Source: Oscheius tipulae (Eukaryota > Nematoda > Chromadorea > Rhabditida > Rhabditidae). From it: DNA of 64,000 nt. Below the pieces are notes generated by a model that ran no database searches, was not told the DNA's origin, and worked only from the letters and a program-made list of their open reading frames with translations. Position 1 is the first letter of the stretch, and every line of letters starts with the position of its first letter. This document shows positions 37,865-50,545 of this stretch, in pieces. The stretch is taken from positions 3,100,001 through 3,164,000 of the forward strand of contig JASJZH010000002.1 of assembly GCA_037178975.1 (NCBI GenBank). Reading direction: 5' to 3'. Both the position numbers and the translations under genes were made by a program.

Positions 37865-40118
37865 CTTCCTGAAACTGATCCATAACTAGTTGAAATAGGA
37901 GAGAAAGGAGAGTGAAAGCGTCCAGGAGCTGTTTTTGTGGCTCAATTAGATACGTATGACCTCAGAGAGGGAGAGCGAAAGGTTGGAGCAGACGTCTGTG
38001 TGGATACAAAAGGTGAAGGTATGAGTCAAGAACAGATGTTCAGCAAGAGATCATTGGGTTGTGTTGGTAAACAGGGCCTCGTGTTAACCAGTGAGAACTA
38101 AGAGAGAGAAAGAGAGAGAGACTACAGTATGCTGAGGCTCAAGGACTCGATTGAAGGAGGCGTGATGCCTGGCGGGATGGCTCTCTGCCGAGCTCATCGT
38201 CTCCTCTCGGGGCGACTCCGCCTCCCTTCTCGGCCAATGAGGACGCGGGAGGGCGTGGCACCAGGACCAGACGCCTCATCTTCTCCTTGAAGAAAGAGTC
38301 AACTACTTGACTCTTTCAGACGACTACTGTATCTACTGGAACTATACAAAATCTGTATAGTGGAGGAGACACTGAAAGAAGCGAGAAAGAGATCAAAGTG
38401 TGTCCAGGGATTCCGGCGGACTGATTGAGATCTGTCAACGTAGACTTCTTTTTTTTCCCCTGGAGCGATAGATTCCGGAGGGATCTTCTGTTTGTTCGAG
38501 AAGCTGGTGTGCAGGGCCGACAAAGAGACCAAGCTGTTCCTATGCGCTGGTCTTCGTCGATAAATATAGATGTGACAGCTCTCGGAAAGAAAACAGTGAT
38601 CCCAAACTGAGCCCCCTGGTCAGCTGGAATCGAGCAGAGGTGCCACGATCAGGGATTGACTGCTTGTCTATAGCCCAATTCTGAATCGAGACCGGTACAG
38701 AAGGATCTGGAGCTTGTTCTTCTTCTCCCCCAAGGGCTCCCAATTACCGCACAGTCTTACATAACCGCAATCGTAATGTAATCCCAAAATTGGCTCCTCA
38801 CGTCCTTGATCTTCTCTCCTAGGCTCTATTGGGTCGCGTTATTTCGAGGACACCTCACAATTGACGGCTCTGGCCAGGTGATGGAGCCAGCCGGCCGTGA
38901 AGCTCTTCCTGGACGGAAGACGGCCGTGAGGGTGGCACCGACTCTTGGAGAGTAGTGTCAAGTCGAGTGTAATCCATTAGAGGGTAAGGGGGTCCGGAAG
39001 AGACTGTACGGTACAGCCGAGGCGCGTGGGCAAACGCGACTCTGAATGGAGTCGAGAGGGGATCGCACCCACTCGCTCACTCTGGCAAACTCTACTCAAA
39101 CAGACAGACACACAGGTTATCAGGAACGAGGTGAGACAGCCTCACTTATTGACACCTTATGTGGTAGGACGGGGGCAGTTAGGGAGCGAGTCATGCCTCT
39201 GTCAACCTAGGGTGATCTGCTGTGTACAGTCCAAAGAGTCTGGTGGATTCAATAAAGATTTGAGTTTAACCGTTGATGTCTTCAAATACCAGAAGTTGAC
39301 CACCTAATCTCCTGACAGGAAATATCATGTCAACTGGCATGGTTACGGACCCAGAATGACAGTCAACATGGTGTTTCAGTAGTCAGGGCTACTGATTGCA
39401 CAGAACGAGTTCACCAGTCCATATCGTTCCTTGATTTGCAGAGACCTCGTGGTGGGATTCATCACTTATCGATTGTTGAAAGGCAAGTTCACGGCTCTGT
39501 CAGGACTGTCCCGAAAACAGTAGCAGTTAAACTATTTGACTGAATCCAAAAACATTAATGTCTTCTCGACTGTCAGCAGGACTCTCTCAGAGTACTCTCT
39601 CTGCTCTATTGTGCTCTCTCATTCTCCTCCAGCCAGGTGAGCTCGGATCGACGCCTACTTGAGCATTGATGAGTCTTCCCGTGAGGCAGCACAGGTGGGG
39701 CGGAGAGTGAGGAGAATGTTTGCCAGATGAGATTGCCAGGTAATCTCACATGTATTGCTGCCAGAGAGCCCTGCCCCGAGCCATATTTATGAGAGGCGAG
39801 AAGGAGATGGGTGCTACCGTACTCTCTGAAATCTGTGGCTTCCTGTTCGAAGAAGAGAGGGGATTAGCTTCTGGAGACACAGGTGTCACAGCGGGAGATC
39901 CGAGAGGAGGGCGGTGTAGATGATCTGCCACTGTGAGGATAGGCTCTGTGGGCCAACAGATGACAATGCGGGACTTTTAATAATGGGATAGAATCAGGAA
40001 CTGCTTTATTAGACATCTGATCCTGAAAAGACCTCGAAAAGCACCAATACAGTTCGTCTCCCTATCGAAGCCCACCTTTCTCCGAAGAGTTTCGGGTAGA
40101 AAAACGACCTTTTCAGCT

Positions 40119-40180
40119 TTGCAATACTCTGCAAACTTGTAGATGAGATCAAAAACTATAACTTTGCAGGACTTTACAAC
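40119..40180. repeat. Palindromic element copy 6
   Basis: TTGCAATACTCTGCAAACTT and AACTTTGCAGGACTTTACAA surround a TAGATGAGATCAAAA core. The same arrangement is seen in the other copies. Confidence 0.6.
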
Positions 40181-40984
40181 GCTCGAACTTCAGTATCTCT
40201 ACTGGAAATCTACAGTAGACGGGAAAATCAAAGGTCTGTTAGAGAGTACAGAACCAGGAGTGCCGGAGTAAAGCCGCTCCAAAACTGTACTTTCTGAAGG
40301 TTCTAAGCTGAGATTTGAAAGATGTAAACCTCCATACCGCCTCGGCTTCTTCAAGTTCCAGAAAGAGCTCCCAATTTGCTGGAAAACTGGACTGAGTCTG
40401 CGGTGAGAGTGAAAGGAACTATTATAGAAAGTCCGAGGTTGACTCATTTTTCGCTGGCCGTTTTCTCGAATTCAGTTTCTCTACACTTTCTCTTTACACT
40501 CATGAACAACACAAGAGAACACATTTTCTTTTTCCCATTGTCACCCAGAGCTCTGAGCGTTTCCCTTTGTCCTCTCTCCTGTGCCGTCCTCACCCCAGTC
40601 CGATAAGAAAAACCGTGATAAGGGATCATGAAAGGTAGTGCTACCCCTTCCATTTTTTGTAAGCACAAAGTTTTTGAGCTTGCTAGCTAGTTGAACTGAC
40701 CTCGTCTCTCTATTTGTCTTATCGACTTCGTGGGACTTCCCGCCAGTTCACTCTAATGTTTTCCTCCTATTTGCACACATGTTTCATCTCTTCTCACCAC
40801 TTTTGACAGCTCTTTTCTAGAGAAACATGTTATTTTGTTGACATTTAAACTTAGAGCATTGACCCGTCAAAATAATGCACTTTACAGACAGATACCATAG
40901 TAGGAAATCAGGGAATTGAGGAAAGACTAATCTCTATTCAAGTTCGCTCTTTTTTTTATGGATCACGAGGAAAGTCGGCTTAGC

Positions 40985-41060
40985 CTTGGCTTGCTTGGCT
41001 CAGTCGGTTAGCCCTCCGTCAAAAAAAAAAAAAACGACTTCGTTCGACTCCCGTGTGGGT
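40985..41060 (+). repeat. tRNA-like sequence (pseudo-tRNA or SINE head)
   Basis: A perfect A box (TGGCTCAGTCGG, 40996-41007) is followed 35 bases later by a B box (GTTCGACTCCC, 41042-41052). The anticodon position is occupied by an A14 run and no acceptor stem pairs. It is therefore not a working tRNA, but a pseudogene or the head of a short interspersed element. Confidence 0.5.
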
Positions 41061-41470
41061 CAAACCGTTTTATCTGCATATCTGCAGCTCCTTAAAATTT
41101 TTTCAGAAGGTTTTTGCAACATATTTTATTTTCTAGTGCAGGTTTAAAATCTTAAAAGCAGGCTATTGGACAGGGCAAGTGACCGGAAGCTTGAACAGAA
41201 CATAATCGATTTCCCGTTCTTCTGACCGTCTCCTTCTCCTTATTGCTTTGCTTTTGAACCCTCCCCTGACCTTTAAGTAGTTTTTTCACCTCCCATCGTC
41301 CAAAAGGAAGTCACCCACATGACAACAGGTGCGACAGCGAGCACAGCTGGCTCGAAGGACGCGCTTCCTTTTCCTCGCTAATTGTCTAATTGCCGGAGGG
41401 TCAGATTATAAGAAAAAGGGATGATTTCAAACGGTTCTCTGGTCTCTGGGTCCGATAAACAGCGTGTCTG

Positions 41471-41486
41471 CCCCCCCCCCCCCCCC
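41471..41486. repeat. C16 homopolymer
   Basis: Sixteen consecutive C bases lie upstream of the transporter gene. A second run of eleven C lies at 42351-42361 in its second intron. Confidence 0.8.
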
Positions 41487-41625
41487 ATAGTTTAGAGGGA
41501 GAGAGACCATCCCGATAACTATCGATTTTCGTCGACTTTCCCCCAGCTGACCGATCCAGCAAACGTCTCTTTTTGCTTTTCTCCATGGAGACATGGCCTG
41601 TTGCTATTCGTTCGGTTTAGTCAGA

Positions 41626-44600
41626 ATGGAGACCGAGGATCCGATCCTCCGATTTGTGCCGAAAAACTTCAGAGCGGGTGTGGTCCTGATTGGCGGACTC
41701 TTCTCCATGCTCTCCTTCGGGAATGTCTACACTTTCGGTATGTTTTGGCTCTCCTAGATAGCTAAGATTGTTTCAGGCAACATGCTTCCCTATATGGTCT
41801 CCTATTTTCGATGGAAAGTCAACCCGACCATGACTTCCGGGAGCATGATCTGGCTTCAAACCCTAATGAGTGAGTTTGTTTTCAGCATTTGACAAGCGAA
41901 TGACGTTCTCACTGGTAAAGGTTTTTCTAACAGTCTCTATTTTTGTGATTTCGGTTCGAAGTTGTTGTAGACATAGATTAGATAGAAAATGGTCATAGCT
42001 CAATCATGTTCCTGGTATCTCCCGAAGTTAGTCAAGAAGGGTCAGACTAGAGCAGATAGTGTCAAAATAGTACAGTTGCGTGCCAAAACATGGACAGTCC
42101 GATATTAGTTCGACGGACAAGGACCGTCTGCTACACTTTCCAATGGTCTTTGAAATTGAAAAACTTAAAGCGCAGTGTTTTGTGAGTCAACAGCAATTTT
42201 GCGTTGTCCAATGATGGGGCAGATCCCGTTATCCGTTTTTAGCACCGTTCTAGATCGCTCATTGAAAGAATTTCTCGTTATATGTTGTCTCTTTCCATTA
42301 AATGATTATTTACAGAACTAGACATACCAGTTACGAAACGACTACAGACTCCCCCCCCCCCTTTTTGCTTTGAGATCTGATCTGTACTATTAAAAACATT
42401 TCAAAAGCATATTAGAGGGCCAATTCAGTTCCTGGTACAGAAGCGGTCGCCTCTCTATTCATCCATTCGTGTCCGGCGTCATCCCCTCAGCTCCGCTGAT
42501 CGAGTCTCCTTTGATTCGATTGTGACAGTCTCGGGGACCCGTGAATGAAACATCCACTCGGAGCGTATTAGGCCTCCTCAGCAAATACTCTTCCATTATG
42601 AAAGAGTGGTCGAGTTAGGGGACCAGATTGTTCGCGTTTCCGTATTCATTGACAAGCTAATTGTCCCTCCTCATTAGTCATTTTCAGGTGGGATTCCATT
42701 CGCCATGCTGCTGGGAGGCATTCTGGAGCGGAGACTTGGGGGACGGAAGGCGGCCATCCTTGGATCCTGTATCTATACGTAAGTCAATATACCGTAGACT
42801 CGTCAAAAATGGCAGTATTGATACAGACAGCTGTCTCTCTCTGCCATTGATGCCCATGTATTTGCCTACCTTTCCAAGAGAGACTGCGCACTCCGTTCTC
42901 GCTAGTAGTCATGAGAGGGGAACAATATCAGATATGGCAATTAATCAGGGGAAAGTAGCTGTTGAGAGCTGACTTTGATTGCCCCTCGAGATCGTAAAAG
43001 AACGCATTTGGAGAGTGACAGCCAGGTGGCACACGCAACACGCGAAGCTTAACAGACAGAGCCTGATTGTGTCTCATTCTGTGAGGGATCTGGAGGTTTT
43101 CAGAGGAGGAGTACTGTCCACGTATTTTGCGATACAACACTCCTATGCTGCTGTACTTTTCAGCATGGGAGTTGTGGCCTCGATTGGAGGAAGCATAGCC
43201 TACAATTCGATCTTAACTACTGCACAGAGGGTAGGTTAAGTTTTCCTGAAGACAGAAAGAGCAACTGTGAGATAGGCCAGACAGTGAAAGGATGAGAGAT
43301 AGGAAGAGGAACCTTACACGTACAGAGATTACTAATTTTATGGACAGGTATTGCAGTCAGTTGCTGTGTATTCTTGGACAGACAGTCATGGCAAATTGAC
43401 TATAGAAAGACATCCACTTAGTTGGTGGAGAGAAGACATGGTGAGGGACAGTTCCAATCAATCATGCCAAGCAAAGGGACATTCACTCATCACGTTGGGA
43501 CCCAGATACAGAAAGAGTAGGGAGAGGAGACAAAGACAGCACATTGAGGCATATGCACAGGAAGTAGGGAATGAAACAGTTGCTCAAAATCAGTCCTAAT
43601 GAACAAGGGCATAGAGAGTAACAGTCAGGTAGTAGCTCTGGGAAGGTAGACAAGTGGAAGAGGGCAGTCATGAGAGGCAATGAGACAATAATAGAAACAG
43701 TCAGACCAGATGAAGAGAGACAGTTACTCATTAACCTGTTCAGTGGCTCCCTGACAGCGTCGGTCTGGCTGGAGGCTTGATTGTAGGAGGTTACGGTTGT
43801 GGTGCCTTCATTCTTTCTCCTCTCCAAACCACTTTCATCAATCCACTCGACTACCGAGTCAACGCGGAAGGTTTCTTCACCGAGGAGGATCTTCTAGAAC
43901 GGGTGCCACAAGTCTTCGTGGTCATGGCCACCCTGTTCGCGCTTCTTCAAATCTTCGGACTCTTCTTCCTCGGCTCGCCTACCGAAGACATCCGTCTGGA
44001 AACAGACAATTTGATCACTGATAGTAGGGAAAAGTCTGTGGGAACCCAATTGAAGTCGACCACCTTTATATTGTTATTCATTAGTCTAACTTGCAATGCC
44101 CTTTGGGTACAGCTGGTCAGTGGGCTCTACAAGGTAAGAGAATCTGTATCTGCCTAGAGATCATTCAATTTCCAGGCATATGGTCAACAATTCATCACTT
44201 CTGATCTCTTCCTCTCTTTTGTAGGATCTATGGCCTCAATAGGAAACGCTTTGAGTAGAGTCATTTGGGGAGTCTTCGTCGATTCGGTACGTTTTTTTAG
44301 AATCCTAATTGCTATGATTATCTGTCAGCTTATCCCTATTCATGTTTTTGCTGTCGAAATGTCGATCTTGTCCTATTGCTGTTCTGTCCCTTTCAGAACG
44401 TCACCTTGTTTCCCTGCGTCTGTCAACCAGTCCTCTCAGTGTCACCTGATCTTTGCCTGCACTGTCAGTTTATCCCGTAACTCACTGTTTCTGTTCCTTT
44501 CAGTGTTTCATCCCGTCTCTGTCCAACTCTCCCCCTTCTCATGTGCATGTCAATCTCATTCCTTATTCACTACTGTCAGTCATTCTAACCATTTGCCAAA

Positions 44601-45110
44601 AGCGTGTCCACGAAGACATCGATTCAAGACATGTTTAGACCAATGAATCCGTTTTAGACCTCATACCAGACCTGCATGGCCATTGTCACAATGTTCGGAG
44701 CTGCCCTCATCTGGTCTCTGCCCATGCTCAAAATCATAGGAACCGATCTCCTCTTTTTGGGAGTAGTCGTCTCGATGTTTACCTGTATCGGCGGAACCTA
44801 CTCCCTCTTCCCCTACATTACCCACAAATGTTTTGGAAAGACCAACTTTGGGGTGGTCTATGGTGTTCTACAGTGTGCCTTGGTAGGATTTCTCGTGTCT
44901 TTTCTAAAAGTTTTTTAGTGTGTTGCGGGTATCTTCGCCGGTCTGCTCTCTCAATTTGCTTTGCCAGTAATTGGCTACAGCTACCTCTTCCTCGGTACGG
45001 GTTTCCTCATGGTCTTCTCCTTCCTCATCACCACAGTAATCCATCTGACCGATCTGGCCCCAACAGATTACGTGAATGTCTCGGAGGACGAAGAAGAGCC
45101 TAGCGCCTAA
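41626..45110 (+). CDS. MFS transporter of the oxalate-formate antiporter / monocarboxylate type
   Basis: Eight exons (41626-41737, 41777-41869, 42688-42778, 43104-43230, 43744-44133, 44176-44286, 44658-44882, 44919-45110) give 446 residues with about twelve membrane helices. The motifs match this MFS branch: LIGGLFSMLSFGNVYTFGNM, then LERRLGGRKAA (the loop 2-3 signature), then WLPDSVGLAGGLIVGGYGC, and FINPLDYRVNAEGFFTEEDL. The C-terminal half has VGSMASIGNALSRVIWGVFVD and TNFGVVYGVLQCAL. It should move small organic anions or related solutes across a membrane; the substrate is unknown. The start codon follows an acceptor by one base. The tail is acidic (SEDEEEPSA). The gene is convergent with the P450. 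Confidence 0.85.
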
Positions 45111-45878
45111 TGTTATTTGATGTCTTGTTATCTGTTCGATTTGCTCAAACACGTTCGGGTATAAAATGTTTTTATTTTGCTCCTTTGATTTGAAAGTTTC
45201 CTTCGTGAACACTAACCCTTCTTCGAGGATAGCGGACAGACAAATTTCTATCTTTACCGTCTCAGTAGGCTACAGAATTCCACCCGCATGTACTATATTG
45301 GCAAGAAAACAACCTATAGCCCTTACTCTCTCAGCTTATCAAATTCAGACTCATCCTCATTCTTATTTATACCTGTTGTTAGACCAGTAACTGGGAAGTC
45401 CAGTAGGTAGTCATGTAGAGACAGTTCTTTGAAAAGAAGCCAATGAGAGTGTAATAGGAGTCCAGGAGGCCCAAATCTAGTCATTCTATCCTCAATATCA
45501 GTAGGTAACCCCGTCGTATCCCTGATCTCATCATCAAACTTACCAGTAGCATGAGAGTCGGAAATAGAGGCCACTGTCTGGAGTTCGGAGTAGAAGGAGA
45601 CGACCATTTGGAACCGATGTTGACGAGAACTAACTTCGGTTGAGACTCGTCCGACAGGATTAGAACTGACTTGCCATAACAAGCAAAAAAATTCGTGATT
45701 AGATTTGACAAGACAAGAGATTACGGTATCTTTCCCGCGCAATTCAAAGAGGTGAATGATCTATTTTCTATTCTAAAACTGAACAGATAGGAGATTTTAC
45801 GGCTTATGCACAAACTAGCAGTACTTATTTTCAAATCTTGATTCATCTCCTATATGTCTCTGTTACGCAAGTACATCT

Positions 45879-47910
45879 TTATTCTCTCCTCTCAATCCTG
45901 ACAGGAAATCCGAGGCTTGGCCTGATAATAATCTCCGGCATCGGTAGGTTATCCTCGTATGGAATCGATGACGAAATTCTGTACTTTCTGAAGAACCAGG
46001 CCAAGACTGTTTTCTCTTCCATCAAGGCAAACTTTTGCCCTGAAACGGCATCTCTGACCAGAATAACCGATGTAACTGACCTATACAGTTCCTTGGCCCG
46101 GCGCTGAATGGAATATACGCGTAAGGATGTCTCTTAGCGATGTTTTCTTCCAGGAAGCGGTCAGGATTGAACTGTTGTGGATTGTCATATACTACGGCAC
46201 TAGTATGGATCATGAAAGGGGTTATCATGACTGAACAGCCCTTTGGGATCAGGGTACCGTCTAAACATGACTGTACTCTCTACCCATCAACCTACCAATC
46301 TCAATGTCCTCCTCGACTCTCCTGGTAAAGTTCGGAACCGAGGGTCTCAGTCTCAGACCCTCCTTGATGCATCTCTCCAAGTATTTAAGATTCTTCAGGT
46401 CTTCCCCATTGATATCTCTGTCAGAATCACCGAAAACTGTGTCCAACTCTTCGATGATCTTGTCCTGACAGTGAGGATTATGAGCCAGACACCAAAGAGT
46501 CCAACCCATACTGGCTGATGTCGTGTCGTGACCTAAGATCTCTCTTGTTCTATTCCAAACAGAGTCCTACCCTCGAACATGAATGTGTCGACCTCCTCTC
46601 TGATGTCTTCTTCAGAAAGCTCGCCATTCCGGCTCAGTTCGACCAACATGTCCAGAAAGGCCTTCTTTCCCCCGACAGTCCCTCCATCAACAGCTTCAGC
46701 TACCTTGTCATCGATGACATTCTTCGTGAAATCTGTCACAACTTTCAGATGCTTTTCGTAGGCATGCCCAAAACCACTGAGCCAACTGAAAGAAGGTTAG
46801 GAAAGTGAATGGGCCTACTAGATAGGTTTGATTTGAAGCCACGGCATCCGCTGGTATTGGAAAGCGAGCTCGTTCATCTTCTGAACAGAGACGACGTATT
46901 GATGATTGTGATTGGTCTGGGCCTTGACAGTGCAACCCATGGCCGTTTCTGAAAAGGAATTGAATCGTAGAAGAGCGGAACAAACCACAAATAATGTCCA
47001 AGGCACATCGTTTAATGTAGGGGAAAATGTCAAACTCTTTGCCAGTCGAAGCTAAGCTATCCAGTTGATCCACAAAGATCTAAAGTTGTTTGGGGGCTGT
47101 AAAAGGCTGGAGCCAGAGTTGAGAAAGGATGCTTCGTTACTGTCAAGGACGGTCACAATGAACCAAGGAACAGATAAACAAGTTTTATAAACTGGAGAGT
47201 TGAACCTGACCCCTTTTGCACTGTAGACAGACAGAAACATTATGTACAAGTAGTCTATTCAAGCGAAAACTCTTAATTCTCAGAGGCACTTATCACGATT
47301 TCTCAGGTTTTCAAATTTCCCAGCTATCCCAATCTGTCTTCCCACCTTAGCTTGATAGTCATGAACAGTCAGAAAGTCGTTCAACATCTTGAAATGGAAA
47401 CTCGGAGTGAGCATCTTCCGTCTACCCTGCCATTTCGCACCAGTTGAGATCAGAAGACCGGTTCCGAGCCACGGGATCAGAATCTCGTACTCGTCCCCCT
47501 TCGTGATCAGGGTATTGCTTTCCAGGACCACCTAAAGCTTACCAGTCAATCCAAGTCAAGGTACTTACCTTGACAGCCTCCGGACGGATCACTATAACTA
47601 TGGGCTTGGGGCCGAGCCAGACCTTGATCAAGGCGTGTCCCTCTCCCGAATAGAAGTTTCCCCAATCTCGCAGCTGTTTTGTAAGTTCTGAGCAAACCTT
47701 TTTAAACATGACATGGCCTTCCACCTTACCTTTCATGCTCCACTTAAACTGCCAAACTGTTCCCAAGATAGGAATGGCGAAGGGACCAGGCATTGGATGT
47801 AGAGCCTTGATAATCCTCCATCTTTGGTGAATTTTCTCAGCCAAGCACTTCCAGTAGAAGGAAACCAAGGCGGTAAGAAATATAGAGACGTACAGGATGG
47901 TTGCAGCCAT
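45879..47910 (-). CDS. Cytochrome P450, CYP4-like
   Basis: Eight exons (47569-47910, 47346-47531, 46986-47079, 46819-46948, 46571-46785, 46296-46532, 46081-46260, 45879-46039) give 514 residues. An N-terminal anchor (ILYVSIFLTALVSFYWKCLA) is followed by the HPMPGPFAIPILG hinge. The C-helix region has WQGRRKMLTPSFHFKML, the I helix EGHDTTSASMGWTLW with the DT pair, the K helix KEGLRLRPSVPNFTRR, and NPDRFLEENIAKRHPYAY. The heme-binding loop is PFSAGPRNCIGQ. C helix and heme motifs are those of the CYP4 clan, which oxidises fatty acids and related lipids at the ER. The stop codon overlaps an AATAAA signal, so the 3' UTR is very short. Confidence 0.93.
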
Positions 47911-49599
47911 CCTTAGACGAAATGGTTCAAGAGATTAGAGGAAAAGTGGGTGGCCTGAAGAGAGGAATCTTATCAGGGAGGTAGAAAAAATTGTCTGAGG
48001 AACAAAGGAAACTTTGGTAGGAACACTTTGAAGATTCAAAGCTTAAAAGGAACCCAACAAGAAGCTTCAAAGAATTTCGAGTAAGAACGAGAGGGATACC
48101 CAAAGTTAGAAAGCGTACTTTCCGAGGCTAAACTACTGCGCCCCTAGAGAATTCGTTATCAGCTGGTGCTTGCTGTCAAATAACCGTTGGCTCGACTCTG
48201 TCCCAGGAAAGGAATCAAAATAGACAACAAACGAAGTTGAAACTGTCTGCGATGGTTGTCTATATCTCTCAGCTTGTCTTTCTACTATCTTACTGTTTGC
48301 AAGGGTCACCCTGGCTTCATTTGGAAGTCAGGACTCTTTGTATAACATTTGGCCTGTCCCTGTTTCTATCTCTTCAGTTGAGATAGGCATTGCAATTTAG
48401 GAATTCAATCCTTTCCTGTCCTCCAAAATTAGTGCCGAAACTAGCTGCCTAAAGGCACCTTCTTCTACAACGTGGCTCTTTCCAAGAACGGCTATAACTA
48501 ACTAACAATATATTGTCACTTCTGTTTTGTGACCTCGGACAAACAAACAAATCCTACCTTTATAATTAGCAAAAGGCGTCTGTCACACATGTACACTCTA
48601 ATTTGAGCACTGACAGTGTGATTCGGCGTAATAAGCAGAGTCCTCCACAGAAACCATCGCGCTCTAGATAGCAGAGATGCCCAAAAGTCTGTCTGCAGCC
48701 ATTATTACCAATTACTGAGCTATTTCATGACACGAGGTGTTAGAGTTGATAAGCCAAGTTTAGTTTGTATCCTAATGTCTTAATGGAGAACGTCACTTCT
48801 ACTGTGGTTGGTAGCAGTTTGAAGTTTTTTTGAAACGATTTGATCGTCTCAGTTTCTAAATCAGAAAAGAAAGTTTAGCGACCAAAAGTGCAAGAACTTA
48901 GCTCTCGGCCTGTATATTTCTCACATGAAAACAGACAGTCGCACTTGCATTGTCAAAACTTGTCAGGCATTTTGAAGTTATCACATCTGCCACAAATGCA
49001 TTGAAAACCAGTAGATGTCGTGATCTCTGGGAAAAATAGTGAGAATAAGATGGACATTATCCAGATTGGTCACGAGAATTGTTGTGTTCCGGTGTTCCTT
49101 CTTATTCTTCGCAGTCCTGTGGAAGAGAGTACGGAGCCCGAGCTTTGACCGTAGCGCGTGGTGGACTATCACCGGTACCAAAGAACTGTGTAGTTTTGTA
49201 GCTCCAGTCTCCAAGGCTCCATTTCTGAAACTATTAGTATTTGAGTATACTCTTACTCACATCGATTAATTTAACTGAATCTCTAGTTTCCTTGAAATAA
49301 AGCAAAGACCAGCTGTGCGTTCTTCAGGTGCAGCTTCAAAAGCAACTTTGAAAGCTCCAAAAGTCAATAAGTGAACCTGCACATTTACGAGCAGAAAGAG
49401 AAGAAACAAAAAAGAAAAGAAAGGCTCTGCTAATTCCCTTGGTTCTATTCGCCTGAGAGCTGAAGTTAAAATAAGGTGATCAAATACTGGTATTATCTGC
49501 TTGTTTATTTGTAATTTTTTTTTATAAACACAGTTTGTTATCATAAACTTTCTAACGTATCTGTCAAATTCTCATCAATAAGGGAAGCTCGATCTTCCT

Positions 49600-49805
49600 T
49601 TACTAAAGCACCATGATGCTCTTCCGTCCGTCTGTGTCTGTTTGTTTGACATGGTGTCCTAAGCCACGACAAAAAGGCTGCGAAGCTGCCGTCGGCAGCT
49701 GGTTCATAGGTTATAGCAAGAGATATACAAATATATTAGTGTTCACATGTAGTTGTGTGCATACCATGACAGACAGACGGACGGACACAATTGCACTTTA
49801 GTAGT
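49600..49805. mobile_element. MITE-like element with terminal inverted repeats
   Basis: The left end TACTAAAGCACCATGATGCT..CCGTCCGTCTGTGTCTG pairs with the right end, which read in reverse is TACTAAAGTGCAATTGTGTC..CGTCCGTCTGTCTGTC. An internal GCTGCCGTCGGCAGC hairpin is present and there is no coding capacity. Related termini occur at 21702-21772 and 31925-31984. Confidence 0.65.
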
Positions 49806-49910
49806 AGAGAGGTATGCTAGCAAGAAAATGTGCTCCCGACATAACACGTTCACTTTGGAGCAACCAAAAAAGAGGACTAGTCGGTATGCTAAAAACTAAA
49901 AAAAAACACT

Positions 49911-50025
49911 TACTATATGTCGCAACATGCTTGTCTTCCAAAGATCGGTGCTCATCCTCGCAGCGCTCATCCACACTTCTCCTAAGTGAGCTGTGAATTC
50001 GTCCTTCCATCATCAGTGAATAGGA
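49911..50025 (-). mobile_element. LINE 3' fragment, second copy
   Basis: Read on the minus strand it matches 2524-2625 closely (CGAATTCACAGCTCACTTAG, GAGAAGTGTGGATGAG, GAGCACCGATCTTTGGAAGA, TTGCGACATATAG). Only the last ~110 bases of the element are present, as expected for 5' truncated LINE insertions. Confidence 0.7.
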
Positions 50026-50545
50026 TGGGCTAATCAAAAACACTTGTCTTCCAGATACATGACCCCTTTCACCGAATCAGACTTCCTCTGTCCTCACTAT
50101 TTCTGTTGCATCCAGCCAATCTTCGAAGCATCATTGACAGCTATACTTTCCTATTATTTTCCTGTCCTCCATGCTCATTCGCTCTCTCTTTATTAGTCCG
50201 TCTGTTCCCACACAACACGACCCATTTCCACCCACTCGACCTGTGTTTTTCAGAGACCACAATCCCATTAATACAGCTCCTAATAGTTTTCATTCCCCTT
50301 ACCTGTATCGCATTCATATCTTACCGTATAGCTGTCCATTTTTTATGCAACCGACATTTTACAGAAACATCGGTTCAAAACAATCGGTATCTCCACATCT
50401 CTGGCATACTTCCTCACCTCTCTACGAGCTGTTTGGCACCCGGATCCAATCACTATCTCTCTATTCTTGCTACTGGATGGATATCCCGACGCTGTCTACT
50501 TTCAAAGACATTCTTGTCGAAGCCGTAAGAGTTTTCTTTACCCAG

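Larger units (their letters stand above)
37865..41625. other. 3.7 kb intergenic region, likely regulatory
   Basis: No exon is supported on either strand. It separates the start of the zinc-finger regulator from the divergent transporter gene. It contains an inverted CCAAT string in a GC-rich stretch near 38230-38250, GA-rich simple sequence near 38105, a palindromic element at 40119-40180, a tRNA-like sequence at 40985-41060 and a C16 run at 41471-41486. Long upstream regions are common for developmental regulators. Confidence 0.45.
47911..50545. other. Gene-poor region with repeats
   Basis: No supported exon lies between the P450 start and the first receptor exon. Contents are a dispersed repeat match at about 48552-48592, the MITE-like element at 49600-49805 and a LINE 3' fragment at 49911-50025. 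The open frames at 50106-50528 and 50171-50545 may include a first exon of the receptor gene; one of them ends MDIPTLSTFKDILVEAV, echoing the sequence upstream of the paralogue. Confidence 0.45.

Noticed and set aside
43351-43599. Open frame in an intron of the MFS transporter
   Set aside because: Highly charged, non-hydrophobic and out of phase with flanking transporter exons.
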